Of a stretch of 64,000 bases of DNA, positions 11,900 to 20,505 are shown piece by piece. The stretch spans positions 124,001 to 188,000 of the forward strand of contig NZ_CABWID010000010.1 in the NCBI RefSeq assembly GCF_902501965.1. Direction: 5' to 3'. The stretch is from Collinsella sp. AK_207A (GTDB lineage Bacteria > Actinomycetota > Coriobacteriia > Coriobacteriales > Coriobacteriaceae). The notes beneath the pieces were generated by a model. The model had not been told where the DNA came from. It did no database searches and saw only the letters and a list, made by a program, of their open reading frames with translations. Position 1 is the first letter of the stretch; every line of letters begins with the position of its first letter. Both the position numbers and the translations under genes were made by a program.

Positions 11900-12282
11900 A
11901 TACCCCTCTCCTCTCGTTTGGGTGTACATGTGCGGCGACCGTGGCGAGCGGCCCGCCTGCGGATGGCATATCCACATTCGCCGTCATTGTACCCCCGCGC
12001 ACGGGCATAGTTAACGTTATCTCTGAGCGGTAGGGAGAACATTTCCGCAGGTTAACCGTTGGAAACCAACAGGGACCGGGGCGGGGTGGGGTATGGCGGT
12101 TGCGTGGTAGGCGGGTTGGGGCGGACGTGGGCTGACGCGAGCCAATGCGGACGTTTTTCCAGATAAACAATTTGGTAGATGGACGACTGACCTGACAGGC
12201 GTTTTCGCTTCAAATGAACCCGAAACGGCTGGAAAAGCGAGACGCGACACAAGTACATACAGGACGAGGGCCGCAAAAGTGC
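11900..12282. other. Intergenic region upstream of PFOR
   Basis: A 383-base gap. Apart from the PFOR promoter I see no gene. The part beyond 12060 has a purine-rich stretch (GGGGCGGGGTGGGG-like) and then more A+T, without a clear repeat or structure. Confidence 0.4.
11986..12014 (-). promoter_or_regulatory. Sigma-70-type promoter of PFOR
   Basis: On the minus strand, TTAACT (-35, 12009-12014) and TACAAT (-10, 11986-11991) are separated by exactly 17 bases and lie about 87 bases before the PFOR start. Match and spacing are good for a housekeeping promoter. Confidence 0.6.
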
Positions 12283-12477
12283 TTACCGGACCTCAAATCG
12301 GCGCAGATCCATGCCAGTCTGCTCCGCCATGCGAATAAGCTCTTCCGGCGAGGCAGATTCCACCGCAACAAGGTCCGCCATGGCAAGGGGCGACGCGACA
12401 AACGTCGCCGTGCCGGCATCGTCCATCAGCGCCTCGCGCAGCTGGTCGAAGTCGATGCGAATCGTGTTGTCAGACAT
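12283..12477 (-). CDS. Small acidic protein, 64 residues, unknown
   Basis: The frame starts MSDNTIRIDFDQL and ends LRRFEVR. It has no Cys, no membrane segment and no signal peptide; the composition is acidic, with an amphipathic helix near each end (QLREALMDD, SPEELIRMAEQ). Codon use is like the neighbouring genes. The ribosome site (TGGGGCTCC) is weak. I do not recognise a family. It lies just downstream of the restriction gene on the same strand and could be the last gene of the defence island or an unrelated small protein. Confidence 0.55.
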   Translation of the reverse strand: MSDNTIRIDFDQLREALMDDAGTATFVASPLAMADLVAVESASPEELIRMAEQTGMDLRRFEVR

Positions 12478-12543
12478 GGAGCCCCATCAGTTTTTGAAAT
12501 ATGCCACCCTACGCATCAATGTATCATCAGTGTACGGTATTCA

Positions 12544-12552
12544 CCCCCCCCC
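12544..12552. repeat. Poly-C tract (nine C) at one edge of the restriction island
   Basis: A homopolymer of nine C lies 10 bases from the stop codon of the type III restriction gene. A similar ten-C tract lies at the other edge (19255-19264). Such tracts are prone to slippage and to sequencing error. Confidence 0.6.
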
Positions 12553-12562
12553 ACCTGAGGCC

Positions 12563-15500
12563 CTACTCTCCTCTTAGCACGTCCAACAGGTCCTGATAGG
12601 TTGACACCGGCTCGTAGTGCACATTGGACGATTTGTTAATCTCGTTGAATAGACGCTTGGCACATGCAATCTTGGCGCGCTCGACCCCGCGCAGCTCAAA
12701 CGAATCGAGCGATCCCTTAGTCTCGGCAACAAAGAAGACGTGCTTCACGTTCTCGCCCAGCACCTCACGGTCAAAGGCGATGGCCCAGTCCGGGGCATAG
12801 TTTCCAACCGGCGTGGGAATCTGGAATCCGCGTGGAAGCTTGGCATAAACCACTACCTCGTTTCCGGCATCTAGGTCTTCGGCAAAGCGCCGCTCCACGC
12901 TCTTCTGGGCGCTGCCATCAGGAAACACCCAGTCCTGAACATTCTTGCTCGCGCGATACGCCTTATCGCGCGCCTCGGGCATTGCATCGGAAAAGATACT
13001 TGCGTCGTAGCTCTCGCCTGTCGGTCGATAACTCACATGCTCCACCACCATGGCGGCCTTCTGTCCCACGATGAGCCGCCCCACGCGGGCGATGAACTCC
13101 TCCGGGTTCCGTCGGAACAGCCCAAACTTCACCGGTGCCATACCCGAGAGGATGCGAGCCGCCACCCTTCGCGTCACGCCCGCGGCAGCAGCCACCTCGC
13201 CCACGAGGTCGTACGTCACCCCTGCCGCGCCCTGGCTCGTCACCTCGCCCGTCTCGCGCGTCACGTCCGAGAAGCCCTCGCCGCCCCGCACGCGGTCCTC
13301 GGTCACGTCCTCGCGCTGGATGCCGCGCGTCACCGTGTAGGAGAGCGTCGAGACGGACAGGTTGGCGTCAATCTCCGCGACGGACTTGCGCACGAGCTCG
13401 TCGTCATCAAACGACACCGTGTAGGCGTACTTGGCGTTGATGCGGCGCCACAGGTCCTGGAACTCGCTGCGCTCGAAGTTGGCGTTGAGCGGGTTGCGCG
13501 TCACCTTCTGCCTGTTGCCGTTCTCCACCATCTCGGCGAGGACGGCGTCGTCGTAGACGCTCCTCACGGCACGCTCGATGGCCGGGGCCTTCTCGCGCAG
13601 CTCCGCGTCAAACTCCGCCAAGGCCTCGCCCAGACCCTCCTCGCGAAGCTTCTCCGTGGGACGCCCTTCCACATCCACCAGGCCATGCTTGACCAGGACG
13701 TTGTTGATGAGCTGGGCCTCGTGCGCGTCAAACTCCACCACCGAGCCCTCGGGCGTCTGCCACCGAAAGTCGCAGAAGAGCTTGGCGTCCACCACGCGCG
13801 GCCGGGCGCGCAGGCGCTCCACGGTCTCCTTCTGCAGGTCTCCCACGAAGCTCGCGTAGCCCTCGCTCGCCACCACCGTGAGCCGGTTCACGCGCTGCAC
13901 CTCGTCCTCGCCCAGCACGCCCGCGTCCTGGCGCACGCCCTGCTGGTCAACGCACAGGCGCAGGCCTCGGCCCACCTGCTGGCGTTTGGCCTCGTCCTTG
14001 CGGACCTCGCGCAGCATGCAAATCTGGAACACGTTGGGGTTGTCCCAGCCCTCGGCCAGAGCGGAGTGGGAGAAGATGAAGCGGCACGGCTCGTCAAAGG
14101 AGAGCAGGCGCTCCTTGTTGCGGAGGATGAGGTCGTAGGCGCTCTCGTCGTCCGATCCCTCGCCGCCCCGGGCAACCTTGGAGTTGACGGCCCGGCCCTT
14201 CTTATCCACCGAGAAGTACCCGCGATGCACCTCACTCGCGTCAAAGCGCCGCAGGTAGTCGAGGTAGCTGGAATCCCGCTCGTCGTCGAACGTAGGGGCG
14301 GCCACGCGGGCCGCCACCGCGGCGGCGTACTCCTCCTCGAAGATGCGCCCGTACTCGCCCGTGGCCTCGGAGCCGTCCTCGTCGTAGACGCGGTACTTCC
14401 CCACCTCGTCTACGAAGAAGAGCGAGAGACACTTGACGCCGCGCCGGAACAGCGCCTCCTCCTTCTCGAGGTGGCTCTTGATTGTCTCGCGAATCTGCAC
14501 GCGCCGCAGGTTGGCCTCAGCGGAGTCGCCCTCAGACCCTCCCTCGAACACCACCACGTCGTTCATGAAGCGCACGTAGCCGGGCATGCCACCCTGCGCC
14601 GGCACGATGCCACCCGGGGCGATCACGTAGCCCTCGCGGTAGGCCTCGAGCTCCCGTGACGCCACGTAGAGGCCGTCACCCTCGTCGAGCGTCATGGTCT
14701 GGCGCGAGACCTTGCCCGCGGCGCGCAGCACGTTGAACTCGACCACGGCCCGCGGCGCGTGGCTGGCAGAGACGCGAATCTCGACCAGGCGCACGTAGCC
14801 GTCCGTTCCCAGCAGGTGGTTGAGCTCGAAGCCCTTCACCTCGATGCGCTTCACGAGGCGCATGCGGTAGGCGTCGACCGGGTCGAGCGCGTAGGCGAGG
14901 TCGTGCCGCTCGCGGTGCGTGGCCGAGTAGTTGAGCACGAAGAGTGGGTTGAACCGCGCGATGCCCGCCTGCGTGGCCTTGCCGCCCATCTTCTGCGGCT
15001 CGTCCATGATGATGACGGGGCGCGTGGCCGCCAGCACATCGATGGGACGGCGGCTGCCGAAGTCGTCGCGCTCGGAGAACATGATGAGTGCCTCCTTGGA
15101 GTGGCCTCCCTCCTTCATAGACTTGTTGAAGTTCTGCGTGTTGATGACCATGACCGAGATGTCCGCGCGCTGGGCAAACTGGTCGATCTCGTTCAGGCGC
15201 GCACTGTTGTAAACGAAGCTCCAGATACGCTTGCCGTAGAGCTCGAAGAAGTGACCCTCGGTGACGGAGAGGGACTTGGCCACGCCCTCGCGGATGGCAA
15301 CGCTGGGCACCACGATGGCGAACTTGGTCCAGCCAAAGCGCCGGTTGAGCTCAAAGATGGTCTTGGTGTAGACGTAGGTCTTGCCGGTTCCCGTCTCCAT
15401 CTCAACGTCGAGCGCGACCACCCCCGGCCCCCTGGCGAGCGAGGAGGACTCCGGCACGGAGAAGCGCCGCTGCTGCTTGCGGATGTTGTCGAGCAGTTTG

Positions 15501-15733
15501 GCAGCCGTGAGCCGCACGGGCGCGTTCGCGTAGCCGGCATCGTCTCCGGTGGCCGCCACAAGGTCGAGCGCCTCCGTGTCCACCCCGCCCATGCCGCGCC
15601 GCTCGCGGCCAGCGATGCGCCCCAGGTCGCGCACGTACTCGAACGGCGCCTGGCACGGCTGCCCCGCGAACACGCCCGCCACGGCGTCGGCGGCATCGGT
15701 CTGATAGGGCTGGATGGTGAACTTGAACTGCAT
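12563..15733 (-). CDS. res: Type III restriction enzyme, Res subunit
   Basis: The protein has 1056 residues. It has a superfamily 2 helicase/translocase core: Walker A METGTGKTYVYTKTIFELN, motif Ia VVPSVAIREGVA, DEAD-like motif MDEPQKM, motif III NYSATHRE, and late motif QQVGRGLRLCVDQQG. A PD-(D/E)XK nuclease sits near the C-terminus (APDWAIAF ... VFFVAETKGS). Res acts with Mod to cut DNA that has two unmodified sites. The start MQFKFTIQPYQ is the family start; its ribosome site (CAGGTAAT) is weak. Length is normal and I see no frameshift. It is separated from mod by a toxin-antitoxin pair on the other strand. Confidence 0.93.
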   Translation of the reverse strand: MQFKFTIQPYQTDAADAVAGVFAGQPCQAPFEYVRDLGRIAGRERRGMGGVDTEALDLVAATGDDAGYANAPVRLTAAKLLDNIRKQQRRFSVPESSSLARGPGVVALDVEMETGTGKTYVYTKTIFELNRRFGWTKFAIVVPSVAIREGVAKSLSVTEGHFFELYGKRIWSFVYNSARLNEIDQFAQRADISVMVINTQNFNKSMKEGGHSKEALIMFSERDDFGSRRPIDVLAATRPVIIMDEPQKMGGKATQAGIARFNPLFVLNYSATHRERHDLAYALDPVDAYRMRLVKRIEVKGFELNHLLGTDGYVRLVEIRVSASHAPRAVVEFNVLRAAGKVSRQTMTLDEGDGLYVASRELEAYREGYVIAPGGIVPAQGGMPGYVRFMNDVVVFEGGSEGDSAEANLRRVQIRETIKSHLEKEEALFRRGVKCLSLFFVDEVGKYRVYDEDGSEATGEYGRIFEEEYAAAVAARVAAPTFDDERDSSYLDYLRRFDASEVHRGYFSVDKKGRAVNSKVARGGEGSDDESAYDLILRNKERLLSFDEPCRFIFSHSALAEGWDNPNVFQICMLREVRKDEAKRQQVGRGLRLCVDQQGVRQDAGVLGEDEVQRVNRLTVVASEGYASFVGDLQKETVERLRARPRVVDAKLFCDFRWQTPEGSVVEFDAHEAQLINNVLVKHGLVDVEGRPTEKLREEGLGEALAEFDAELREKAPAIERAVRSVYDDAVLAEMVENGNRQKVTRNPLNANFERSEFQDLWRRINAKYAYTVSFDDDELVRKSVAEIDANLSVSTLSYTVTRGIQREDVTEDRVRGGEGFSDVTRETGEVTSQGAAGVTYDLVGEVAAAAGVTRRVAARILSGMAPVKFGLFRRNPEEFIARVGRLIVGQKAAMVVEHVSYRPTGESYDASIFSDAMPEARDKAYRASKNVQDWVFPDGSAQKSVERRFAEDLDAGNEVVVYAKLPRGFQIPTPVGNYAPDWAIAFDREVLGENVKHVFFVAETKGSLDSFELRGVERAKIACAKRLFNEINKSSNVHYEPVSTYQDLLDVLRGE

Positions 15734-15805
15734 GGGTATTACCTGCCTGTCATTTCCGTATCCGAGGGTCGGGGTAGAATGGTCAAAACGAGAAGGGAGC
15801 ACGTC

Positions 15806-16063
15806 ATGACGCCACCCGTTGCCCAGTTAATGGAATCCGGATTGCTCGACGCCTGCGACGAAGCAGGAGGAACGTATCGGTTCTCCGTACCCGGTCGCGG
15901 GGACTATGAGCTGGTTCGCACCGGTCAGGATGCCGAGACTGAAGAGCATCTCTCCGAGTCCGATATTGCCTCGCTGAAGCAAGGCATCGCCGACTTCGAG
16001 AATGGGAACTACTCCGATGCCTTCGAGTTTCTTTCCGAGATAAGGCGCGAGTATGGCCTATAG
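15806..16063 (+). CDS. Antitoxin of a ParE/RelE-type toxin-antitoxin pair
   Basis: The protein has 85 residues, with start MTPPVAQLMESG preceded by AAGGGAG. It is small and acidic (GDYELVRTGQDAETEEHLSESD) and its C-terminus is helical (AFEFLSEIRREYGL). The last 11 bases overlap the toxin gene, the usual arrangement for antitoxin followed by toxin. I infer the role from this context and size; the DNA-binding fold is not obvious from sequence. It starts 72 bases from the divergent res gene, so the two share a promoter region. Confidence 0.65.
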   Translation: MTPPVAQLMESGLLDACDEAGGTYRFSVPGRGDYELVRTGQDAETEEHLSESDIASLKQGIADFENGNYSDAFEFLSEIRREYGL

Positions 16064-16391
16064 CGTCGATATCGCCGACAGCGCCAAGCAGGAATTCCGA
16101 GACGCACTCAACTACATCGCACTTCACTATGCCTCTCCGCAAGCGATGTCGAATCTCACCGCCGCATATGAGGCTGCCCTGTTCGCCGTTCAGGCCCTTC
16201 CCAACGGATACGGCGTCAACGAGGAGGCATGCAAAGCCACCGGTCATGAGATTCGCCGCATCCGAGTCAAGAACTATGGCCTGTTCTATGAAGTGAACGA
16301 GCGCGAGAAGCAGGTGCAGATCATTTCGTTTCTGCACGCTCACCAGGATATCAGCTGGCGTGTAGCCAGGGACTACGAGCTCCTCAACTAG
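16053..16391 (+). CDS. ParE/RelE-family toxin
   Basis: The protein has 112 residues with the plasmid-stabilisation (ParE/RelE) pattern: YSVDIADSAKQEFRDALNYI at the N-terminus, PQAMSNL helix, GHEIRRIRVKNYGLFYEV strands and VQIISFLHAHQD at the end. Members inhibit gyrase (ParE) or cleave mRNA on the ribosome (RelE); which applies here cannot be told. The ATG lies inside the antitoxin gene (overlap 11 bases). The pair sits between res and mod on the opposite strand. Confidence 0.8.
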   Translation: MAYSVDIADSAKQEFRDALNYIALHYASPQAMSNLTAAYEAALFAVQALPNGYGVNEEACKATGHEIRRIRVKNYGLFYEVNEREKQVQIISFLHAHQDISWRVARDYELLN

Positions 16392-16395
16392 CCCG

Positions 16396-16430
16396 AGCCG
16401 GCGACCCCCACACGGAACCGCCGGCTTCTT
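16396..16430 (+). terminator. Terminator after the toxin gene
   Basis: An eight-pair GC stem (16396-16403 with 16419-16426) lies directly after the toxin stop, followed by TCTTTA. It separates the toxin from the convergent mod gene. Confidence 0.6.
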
Positions 16431-16448
16431 TATGGGGCTCTGCCGCAT

Positions 16449-18353
16449 CTAGATCACCTTGCAGGCGGTGGCGGGGCTCACGGTCTTGAAGATCTGCTCG
16501 AAGTTGGCGGCCGAGGCGGCGTCGGCGAAGCTCGCGTCGCGAACGACGCAGTAGCTGGGCTCGCGCTTGGCCATGGCCGTGATGGCGTCATTGGTGATGC
16601 CCGTGTCGAAGCAGGCAATGAGCGCGCCCCCGTCCACGTCGAAGGCCGTAAAGCCCGCGACGTCGATGCGCTCGATCTTGGCCGAGAACGGAATCTGGAA
16701 CGCGGGTAGGGCCTCGAAGAGCAGGTCCTCGGGAGCGCGATCGTCTTTAAGGTTGTCGGCGAGGTCGAAGAGGGCCTGCTGGCTCGTGTCCTCGGGCGTG
16801 GCATAGACGTCCTCGAAGTTGGACGAGTCGATCTTGAGCACGCGGAAGCCGATGTCCGGAACCTTCTTGGGTTCTTCGCCGAGCTTGAGCTGGGCGTTTG
16901 AAGCCTCGACCTCCTCGCGGATCTTCTCCCCCGCACGGCGGATGCGCTCCTCGCCGATCTCGCAGATGGTGCGGTAGCCGTCTTTGCTAGCCTCACGATC
17001 CTCGGGTGTTTCCTCGGGAAGTTGCACGAGAATGAACTTGGCAACCGTTTGTTTCTCAGCATTCATCTGAATGAGAGCATCGGCAGTTGATGCCGAGCCC
17101 GAGAAGAAGTCGAGGACAAGCGAGTCGGGTTCGAGATTGGCAAGCGTTATGAGACGCTTGAGCATGCGCGTTGGCTTGGGTCCATCAAAGTAGCCCTTAC
17201 CGTCAAAAAGGGAGACGACCTCTTTGGCGCCTTCCTGACTGTGACCCACCTCCTTATAGAAGAGAATGGACTGAGGGGCCATACCGTCGAATTTCAGCTC
17301 GGACAGAAACCTTTTGATACAAGGTACGCTATCACCATTTGGCCCGAACCAAATCCGATTGTCATGGAGCCTCTCAAGGAACGCGTTCCTTGAGAGCCTC
17401 CAACAGCGAGCTGTTGGAGGCTCTACTATACGCCCAGAGGGCGTCGTTATCTGATAGTCACACGATGCGTTGTACGTTTTTACCGACATGTCGCTCGGTT
17501 TCCAAGGACCGCGCGGATCGTTATCTGGATTCTTATAGCGAGCATTTGCCTCAGCGGTTCTTGGCAATCTACCAATCTTGAACTCATCGGCATTCTTCGC
17601 ATACATCAGCACATAATCGTGGCTATTCGAAACGTACTTTGCATCGTTCTTTGGAGCATACGCACGCTCCCAGATGAGCTGCGCGATGAAATTCCGCTCG
17701 TTGAAGACCTCGTTGCACAGCTCCCGCAAATTGAGCTGCTCACTATCATCAATGCTGATAAAGATGACACCATCTTCGGTTAATAAGTCACGCGCCAACA
17801 GCAGACGTGGGTACATCATCGAACACCAATCGGAGTGGAACCGACCGTTGCTCTCGGGGTTGGCGACGAGACGGCCGCCCTCCTCGTCGTAGTCGCCGCT
17901 CTGGGCGTCGTAGTCCTCGCGGCTCTGGGCGAAGTCGTCGTCGTAGATGAAGTCGTGCCCTGTGTTGTACGGCGGGTCGATGTAGATCATCTTGACCTTG
18001 CCCGCGTAGGTGTTGCGCAGGAGCTTTAAGGCCTCGAGGTTATCGCCCTCGATGTAGAGGTTCTCGGTAGTGTCCCAGTCCTTGGACTTCTCGGGCTGCG
18101 GGCGCAGGGTCTTCGTGCACGGACGCCTGGCCTCGGCGCGGGCCTCCCGCTTGCCGGGCCAGGTGAACTGGTAGCGTTCGCGCGGCCCCTCGGCCACATC
18201 TCCCAGCTGCTCACGCAGGGCATCGAAGTCGACGACGTGGCGCAGGGTGCCGTCCGGCTCGCGCACCTCGGTCATCACGTTGGGAAAGAGCTCGCCCAGC
18301 CGTTCCACGTTCTCGGCCGTGAGGTCCGCCGTCTGGCGCTCGATCTTGTCCAT
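16449..18353 (-). CDS. mod: Type III DNA methyltransferase, Mod subunit
   Basis: The protein has 634 residues. It is a beta-class N6-adenine methyltransferase: motif IV DPPYNTG (126-132) comes before motif I VLDFFSGSASTADAL (about 413-427). The segment between them (about 210-380) holds the target-recognition region, whose DNA (about 17330-17760) is visibly richer in A+T than the rest. Mod methylates the recognition site and gives specificity to Res. The N-terminal string MDKIERQTADLTAENVERL and the C-terminal AVVR-like tail are family-typical. Two adjacent perfect inverted repeats lie in the coding region at 17371-17420. Confidence 0.93.
   Translation of the reverse strand: MDKIERQTADLTAENVERLGELFPNVMTEVREPDGTLRHVVDFDALREQLGDVAEGPRERYQFTWPGKREARAEARRPCTKTLRPQPEKSKDWDTTENLYIEGDNLEALKLLRNTYAGKVKMIYIDPPYNTGHDFIYDDDFAQSREDYDAQSGDYDEEGGRLVANPESNGRFHSDWCSMMYPRLLLARDLLTEDGVIFISIDDSEQLNLRELCNEVFNERNFIAQLIWERAYAPKNDAKYVSNSHDYVLMYAKNADEFKIGRLPRTAEANARYKNPDNDPRGPWKPSDMSVKTYNASCDYQITTPSGRIVEPPTARCWRLSRNAFLERLHDNRIWFGPNGDSVPCIKRFLSELKFDGMAPQSILFYKEVGHSQEGAKEVVSLFDGKGYFDGPKPTRMLKRLITLANLEPDSLVLDFFSGSASTADALIQMNAEKQTVAKFILVQLPEETPEDREASKDGYRTICEIGEERIRRAGEKIREEVEASNAQLKLGEEPKKVPDIGFRVLKIDSSNFEDVYATPEDTSQQALFDLADNLKDDRAPEDLLFEALPAFQIPFSAKIERIDVAGFTAFDVDGGALIACFDTGITNDAITAMAKREPSYCVVRDASFADAASAANFEQIFKTVSPATACKVI
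17371..17420. repeat. Two adjacent perfect inverted repeats inside mod
   Basis: Positions 17371-17396 form a perfect 26-base palindrome (core AAGGAACGCGTTCCTT). It abuts a second inverted repeat, CCTCCAACAG-CGAG-CTGTTGGAGG (17397-17420). Both lie in the target-recognition part of mod (residues about 312-328). Confidence 0.85.
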
Positions 18354-18423
18354 GTCGCGTTTCCCTTCTCAGAAGCGACGACCGGGCGCGGCGGCTCCAC
18401 CGTGGCCCGACCGTCACGGTGAT

Positions 18424-19071
18424 CTAGTTCTCCAGCTCCGCAAGATCGCGCTTGGCAGCCTTGAGCTGCCTGAAAAGCGCGTTGCGCTTGGCGATTTGCT
18501 TCTCTTTGTCATGTTTGCGGGTGAGCGTCGCCACATCGCGGCGCAGGGCCTCGATGCGGCGCTCGCGCTCGATGCGCTCGTCAATGGTGAGGGACGGGGC
18601 CGCCTCGGACGACGACGCGGGCTCCACGGCCGCCGCCCCATCCGCGAAGATGACCTGCTCGCTGAGCGCGTCCCAAACGTCGTCCAGCGTCGCCCCGCGC
18701 AGCGCCAGCCGCACGTCGCCCTCAGGCTGCCACGTCCCCACCTGCAGCTGCTGCCGCACGAGCGCGAGCGCCACCTCGCCCTCGTGCCGGCACGCCACCA
18801 GCACCTTGTTGGGAATGCCGCGTATGATGGCGGCAACCACGTCGCGCGGCACCGTGCGCTCGCGTACGTCGAGCGCAAGCACCACGACCTCGGCCACGTG
18901 CTCGCCCGCAGGAATGCCGCAGGTGGCCTCCTTGATGGAGGCGGCCATCTCGATCTTCTCAACGTCGTGCGTGAAGGCGTCGCGAAGGGCAGACGTCATC
19001 TTGAGGTTCCGGTAGAAGGCGTTCTTGGGGATGACGCGGCCCACGGCCACGGTGCTCGGCAGGCCTAGCAT
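18424..19071 (-). CDS. DUF4391 family protein of the restriction island
   Basis: The protein has 215 residues. It has an N-terminal globular part (LGLPSTVAVGRVIPKNAFY, then EVVVLALDVRERTVPRD) and a charged, probably coiled-coil C-terminus (about 165-215, ERERRIEALRRDVATLTRK). It resembles DUF4391 proteins, which are often encoded between a helicase and a type III methyltransferase. Its biochemical role is unknown. The ATG overlaps the stop codon of the upstream gene tail by seven bases, and mod follows about 70 bases later, so it is part of the same transcript. Confidence 0.7.
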   Translation of the reverse strand: MLGLPSTVAVGRVIPKNAFYRNLKMTSALRDAFTHDVEKIEMAASIKEATCGIPAGEHVAEVVVLALDVRERTVPRDVVAAIIRGIPNKVLVACRHEGEVALALVRQQLQVGTWQPEGDVRLALRGATLDDVWDALSEQVIFADGAAAVEPASSSEAAPSLTIDERIERERRIEALRRDVATLTRKHDKEKQIAKRNALFRQLKAAKRDLAELEN

Positions 19072-19193
19072 TGGGGCCTCACCACCAGAAAGCAGATGAG
19101 CTCGAAGTCGTCGAGGCCCTTCACGTCGCCCTCGCCGACTTCGAGCTCATCTTTGAGAATTCGCGACTTGTTGTCGATAATGGCTTGGTCCAT
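19065..19193 (-). pseudogene. C-terminal tail of a lost upstream gene (probably the island's helicase)
   Basis: From an ATG at 19193 a 42-residue frame runs MDQAIIDNKSRILKDELEV ... ELICFLVVRPQC and overlaps the DUF4391 start. The same frame stays open about 12 codons further upstream (ending in VDVVNWPS) until a stop near 19230, just before a ten-C tract. The overlap with DUF4391 is typical of real gene pairs in such islands, where a large helicase gene usually precedes DUF4391. I infer that only the last part of that gene remains. It could instead be a genuine small protein. Confidence 0.5.
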
Positions 19194-19254
19194 GCTAGGC
19201 CAATTTACAACGTCGACCTGGCAGACTGCATGCTAGAAGGTCACTTTAGAGCAG

Positions 19255-19264
19255 CCCCCCCCCC
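19255..19264. repeat. Poly-C tract (ten C) at the other edge of the restriction island
   Basis: A homopolymer of ten C, within a region of random-looking, A+T-richer sequence (19194-19424) between the island and recR. It lies about 60 bases upstream of the truncated gene tail. Confidence 0.6.
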
Positions 19265-19424
19265 GAGCAATTTATGCAAGTGACCATCGTCTCTGCTCCT
19301 AACGCCAAAACCTGATGAGATATGAAACTATTGTACTCAAGTAAGTAAACGTAATTCGCAAGTATGCAGCGGAATCCATGCTCGTAGATACACAACAATG
19401 GACACCGGTATCAGCATTCGTCCC

Positions 19425-20021
19425 CTACAGCACCCGCCGCGCCTCGATCGCTCGGCCGAGGGTCAACTCATCCGCATACTCCAGGTCCCCGCCCACGGGC
19501 AGCCCGCTCGCCAGGCGGCTCACGGACACGCCCAGCGGCTTGATGGTCCGGGCCAGGTAGCTCGCCGTCGTCTCCCCCTCGATATTGGGGTTCGTGGCGA
19601 TGATGACCTCTTGGATATCCTCCGTGCCCAGGCGCGCCAGCAGCTCGCGAATGTGCAGCTGCTCCGGCCCAATCTTGTCCATGGGGCTGATCACTCCGCC
19701 GAGCACGTGGTAGAGGCCATGGTAGCTGCCCGTGCGCTCGATGGCCGAGACGTCGCGCGGCTCGCCCACCACGCAGATGCGCGCGGTATCGCGCGTGGGA
19801 TCCTGGCAGATGGCGCACTCGTCGGCGGTGGCGTAGTTGAAGCATCGGCTGCAGAAGTGCACCTGCTCCTTCACCATGAGAATGGCGTCGGCCAGGCGGC
19901 GCGCCTCCTCGGCGTCCGCCTCCAGCAGGTAGTAGGCAATGCGCTGGGCGCTCTTGGGGCCAATGCCCGGCAGGCGGCCTAGCTCATCGAGAAGAATCTG
20001 CAGGCTCTGGTTGGCTGACAC
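19425..20021 (-). CDS. recR: Recombination protein RecR
   Basis: The protein has 198 residues. Order of features: helix-hairpin-helix [23 protein letters not shown], four-cysteine zinc finger ([16 protein letters not shown]), Toprim domain ([16 protein letters not shown] ... [15 protein letters not shown]), and the C-terminal [22 protein letters not shown]. RecR works with RecF/RecO to load RecA at gaps. I choose the GTG at 20021 ([11 protein letters not shown]): it gives the family length and AAGGAAG lies about 10 bases upstream. An ATG at 20084 would add 21 His/Gly-rich residues that the family lacks. It lies downstream of ybaB, the common gene order. Confidence 0.95.
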   Translation of the reverse strand: MSANQSLQILLDELGRLPGIGPKSAQRIAYYLLEADAEEARRLADAILMVKEQVHFCSRCFNYATADECAICQDPTRDTARICVVGEPRDVSAIERTGSYHGLYHVLGGVISPMDKIGPEQLHIRELLARLGTEDIQEVIIATNPNIEGETTASYLARTIKPLGVSVSRLASGLPVGGDLEYADELTLGRAIEARRVL

Positions 20022-20129
20022 TCCGCACTCGCTTCCTTGTGGCTGATGATGATGGCCGTGGCCGGTGACATGGCCGAGGGGCATGGCCGCGACGTGGCCG
20101 GCGCGCGGCGCTCACGGCCCGCAACGCGA

Positions 20130-20180
20130 AAACCGGGCCCGCCGTGCGGCCGCCATGCGGCTATCGAGACGAGCCCGGTT
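20130..20180 (-). terminator. Possible terminator or attenuator between ybaB and recR
   Basis: On the minus strand, arms AACCGGGC and GCCCGGTT (20173-20180 and 20130-20137) enclose a GC-rich, self-pairing loop and are followed by TTCGC. The position after ybaB suggests partial termination before recR. Confidence 0.4.
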
Positions 20181-20190
20181 GCTTGCGCTG

Positions 20191-20505
20191 CTAGAACGGC
20201 ATGCCGGGGATGTTGAGACCGCCGGTGATGGCGCCCATCTGGCGGTTGGCGAGCTCCTCCACACCGCGGAAGCCCTCGTTCACAGCCGCAACGATCATGT
20301 CCTGCAGCATCTCGATATCATCCGGGTCCACGGCCTCGGGGTCGATCTGAATGCTCTTGAGCTCCATATCGCCGCCGACGGTGACCTTCACCATGCCGCC
20401 GCCGGCGCTGGCGTCCACGGTCTGGGACTGCAGGCTGGCCTGCGCCTCGGCGAGCTGCTGCTGCATCTTGCGAGCCTGCTGCATCATCTGATTCATGTTG
20501 GGCAT
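20191..20505 (-). CDS. ybaB: YbaB/EbfC family nucleoid-associated protein
   Basis: The protein has 104 residues. The N-terminus MPNMNQMMQQARKMQQQLAE is the typical coiled helix, followed by the sheet GGGMVKVTVGGDMELKSIQI and the helix DIEMLQDMIVAAVNEG. These small dimers bind DNA or RNA without strong sequence preference and are usually encoded with recR. The start follows GAAGGAA. It precedes recR on the same strand. Confidence 0.93.
   Translation of the reverse strand: MPNMNQMMQQARKMQQQLAEAQASLQSQTVDASAGGGMVKVTVGGDMELKSIQIDPEAVDPDDIEMLQDMIVAAVNEGFRGVEELANRQMGAITGGLNIPGMPF

Noticed and set aside
15734-15805. A strong promoter between res and the antitoxin gene
   Set aside because: TAGAAT is present before the antitoxin, but no acceptable -35 at 16-18 bases could be found, so I do not list it.
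12283-19264. The restriction island as a prophage or integrative element
   Set aside because: No integrase, transposase, tRNA gene or flanking direct repeat was seen; only poly-C tracts lie near the edges.
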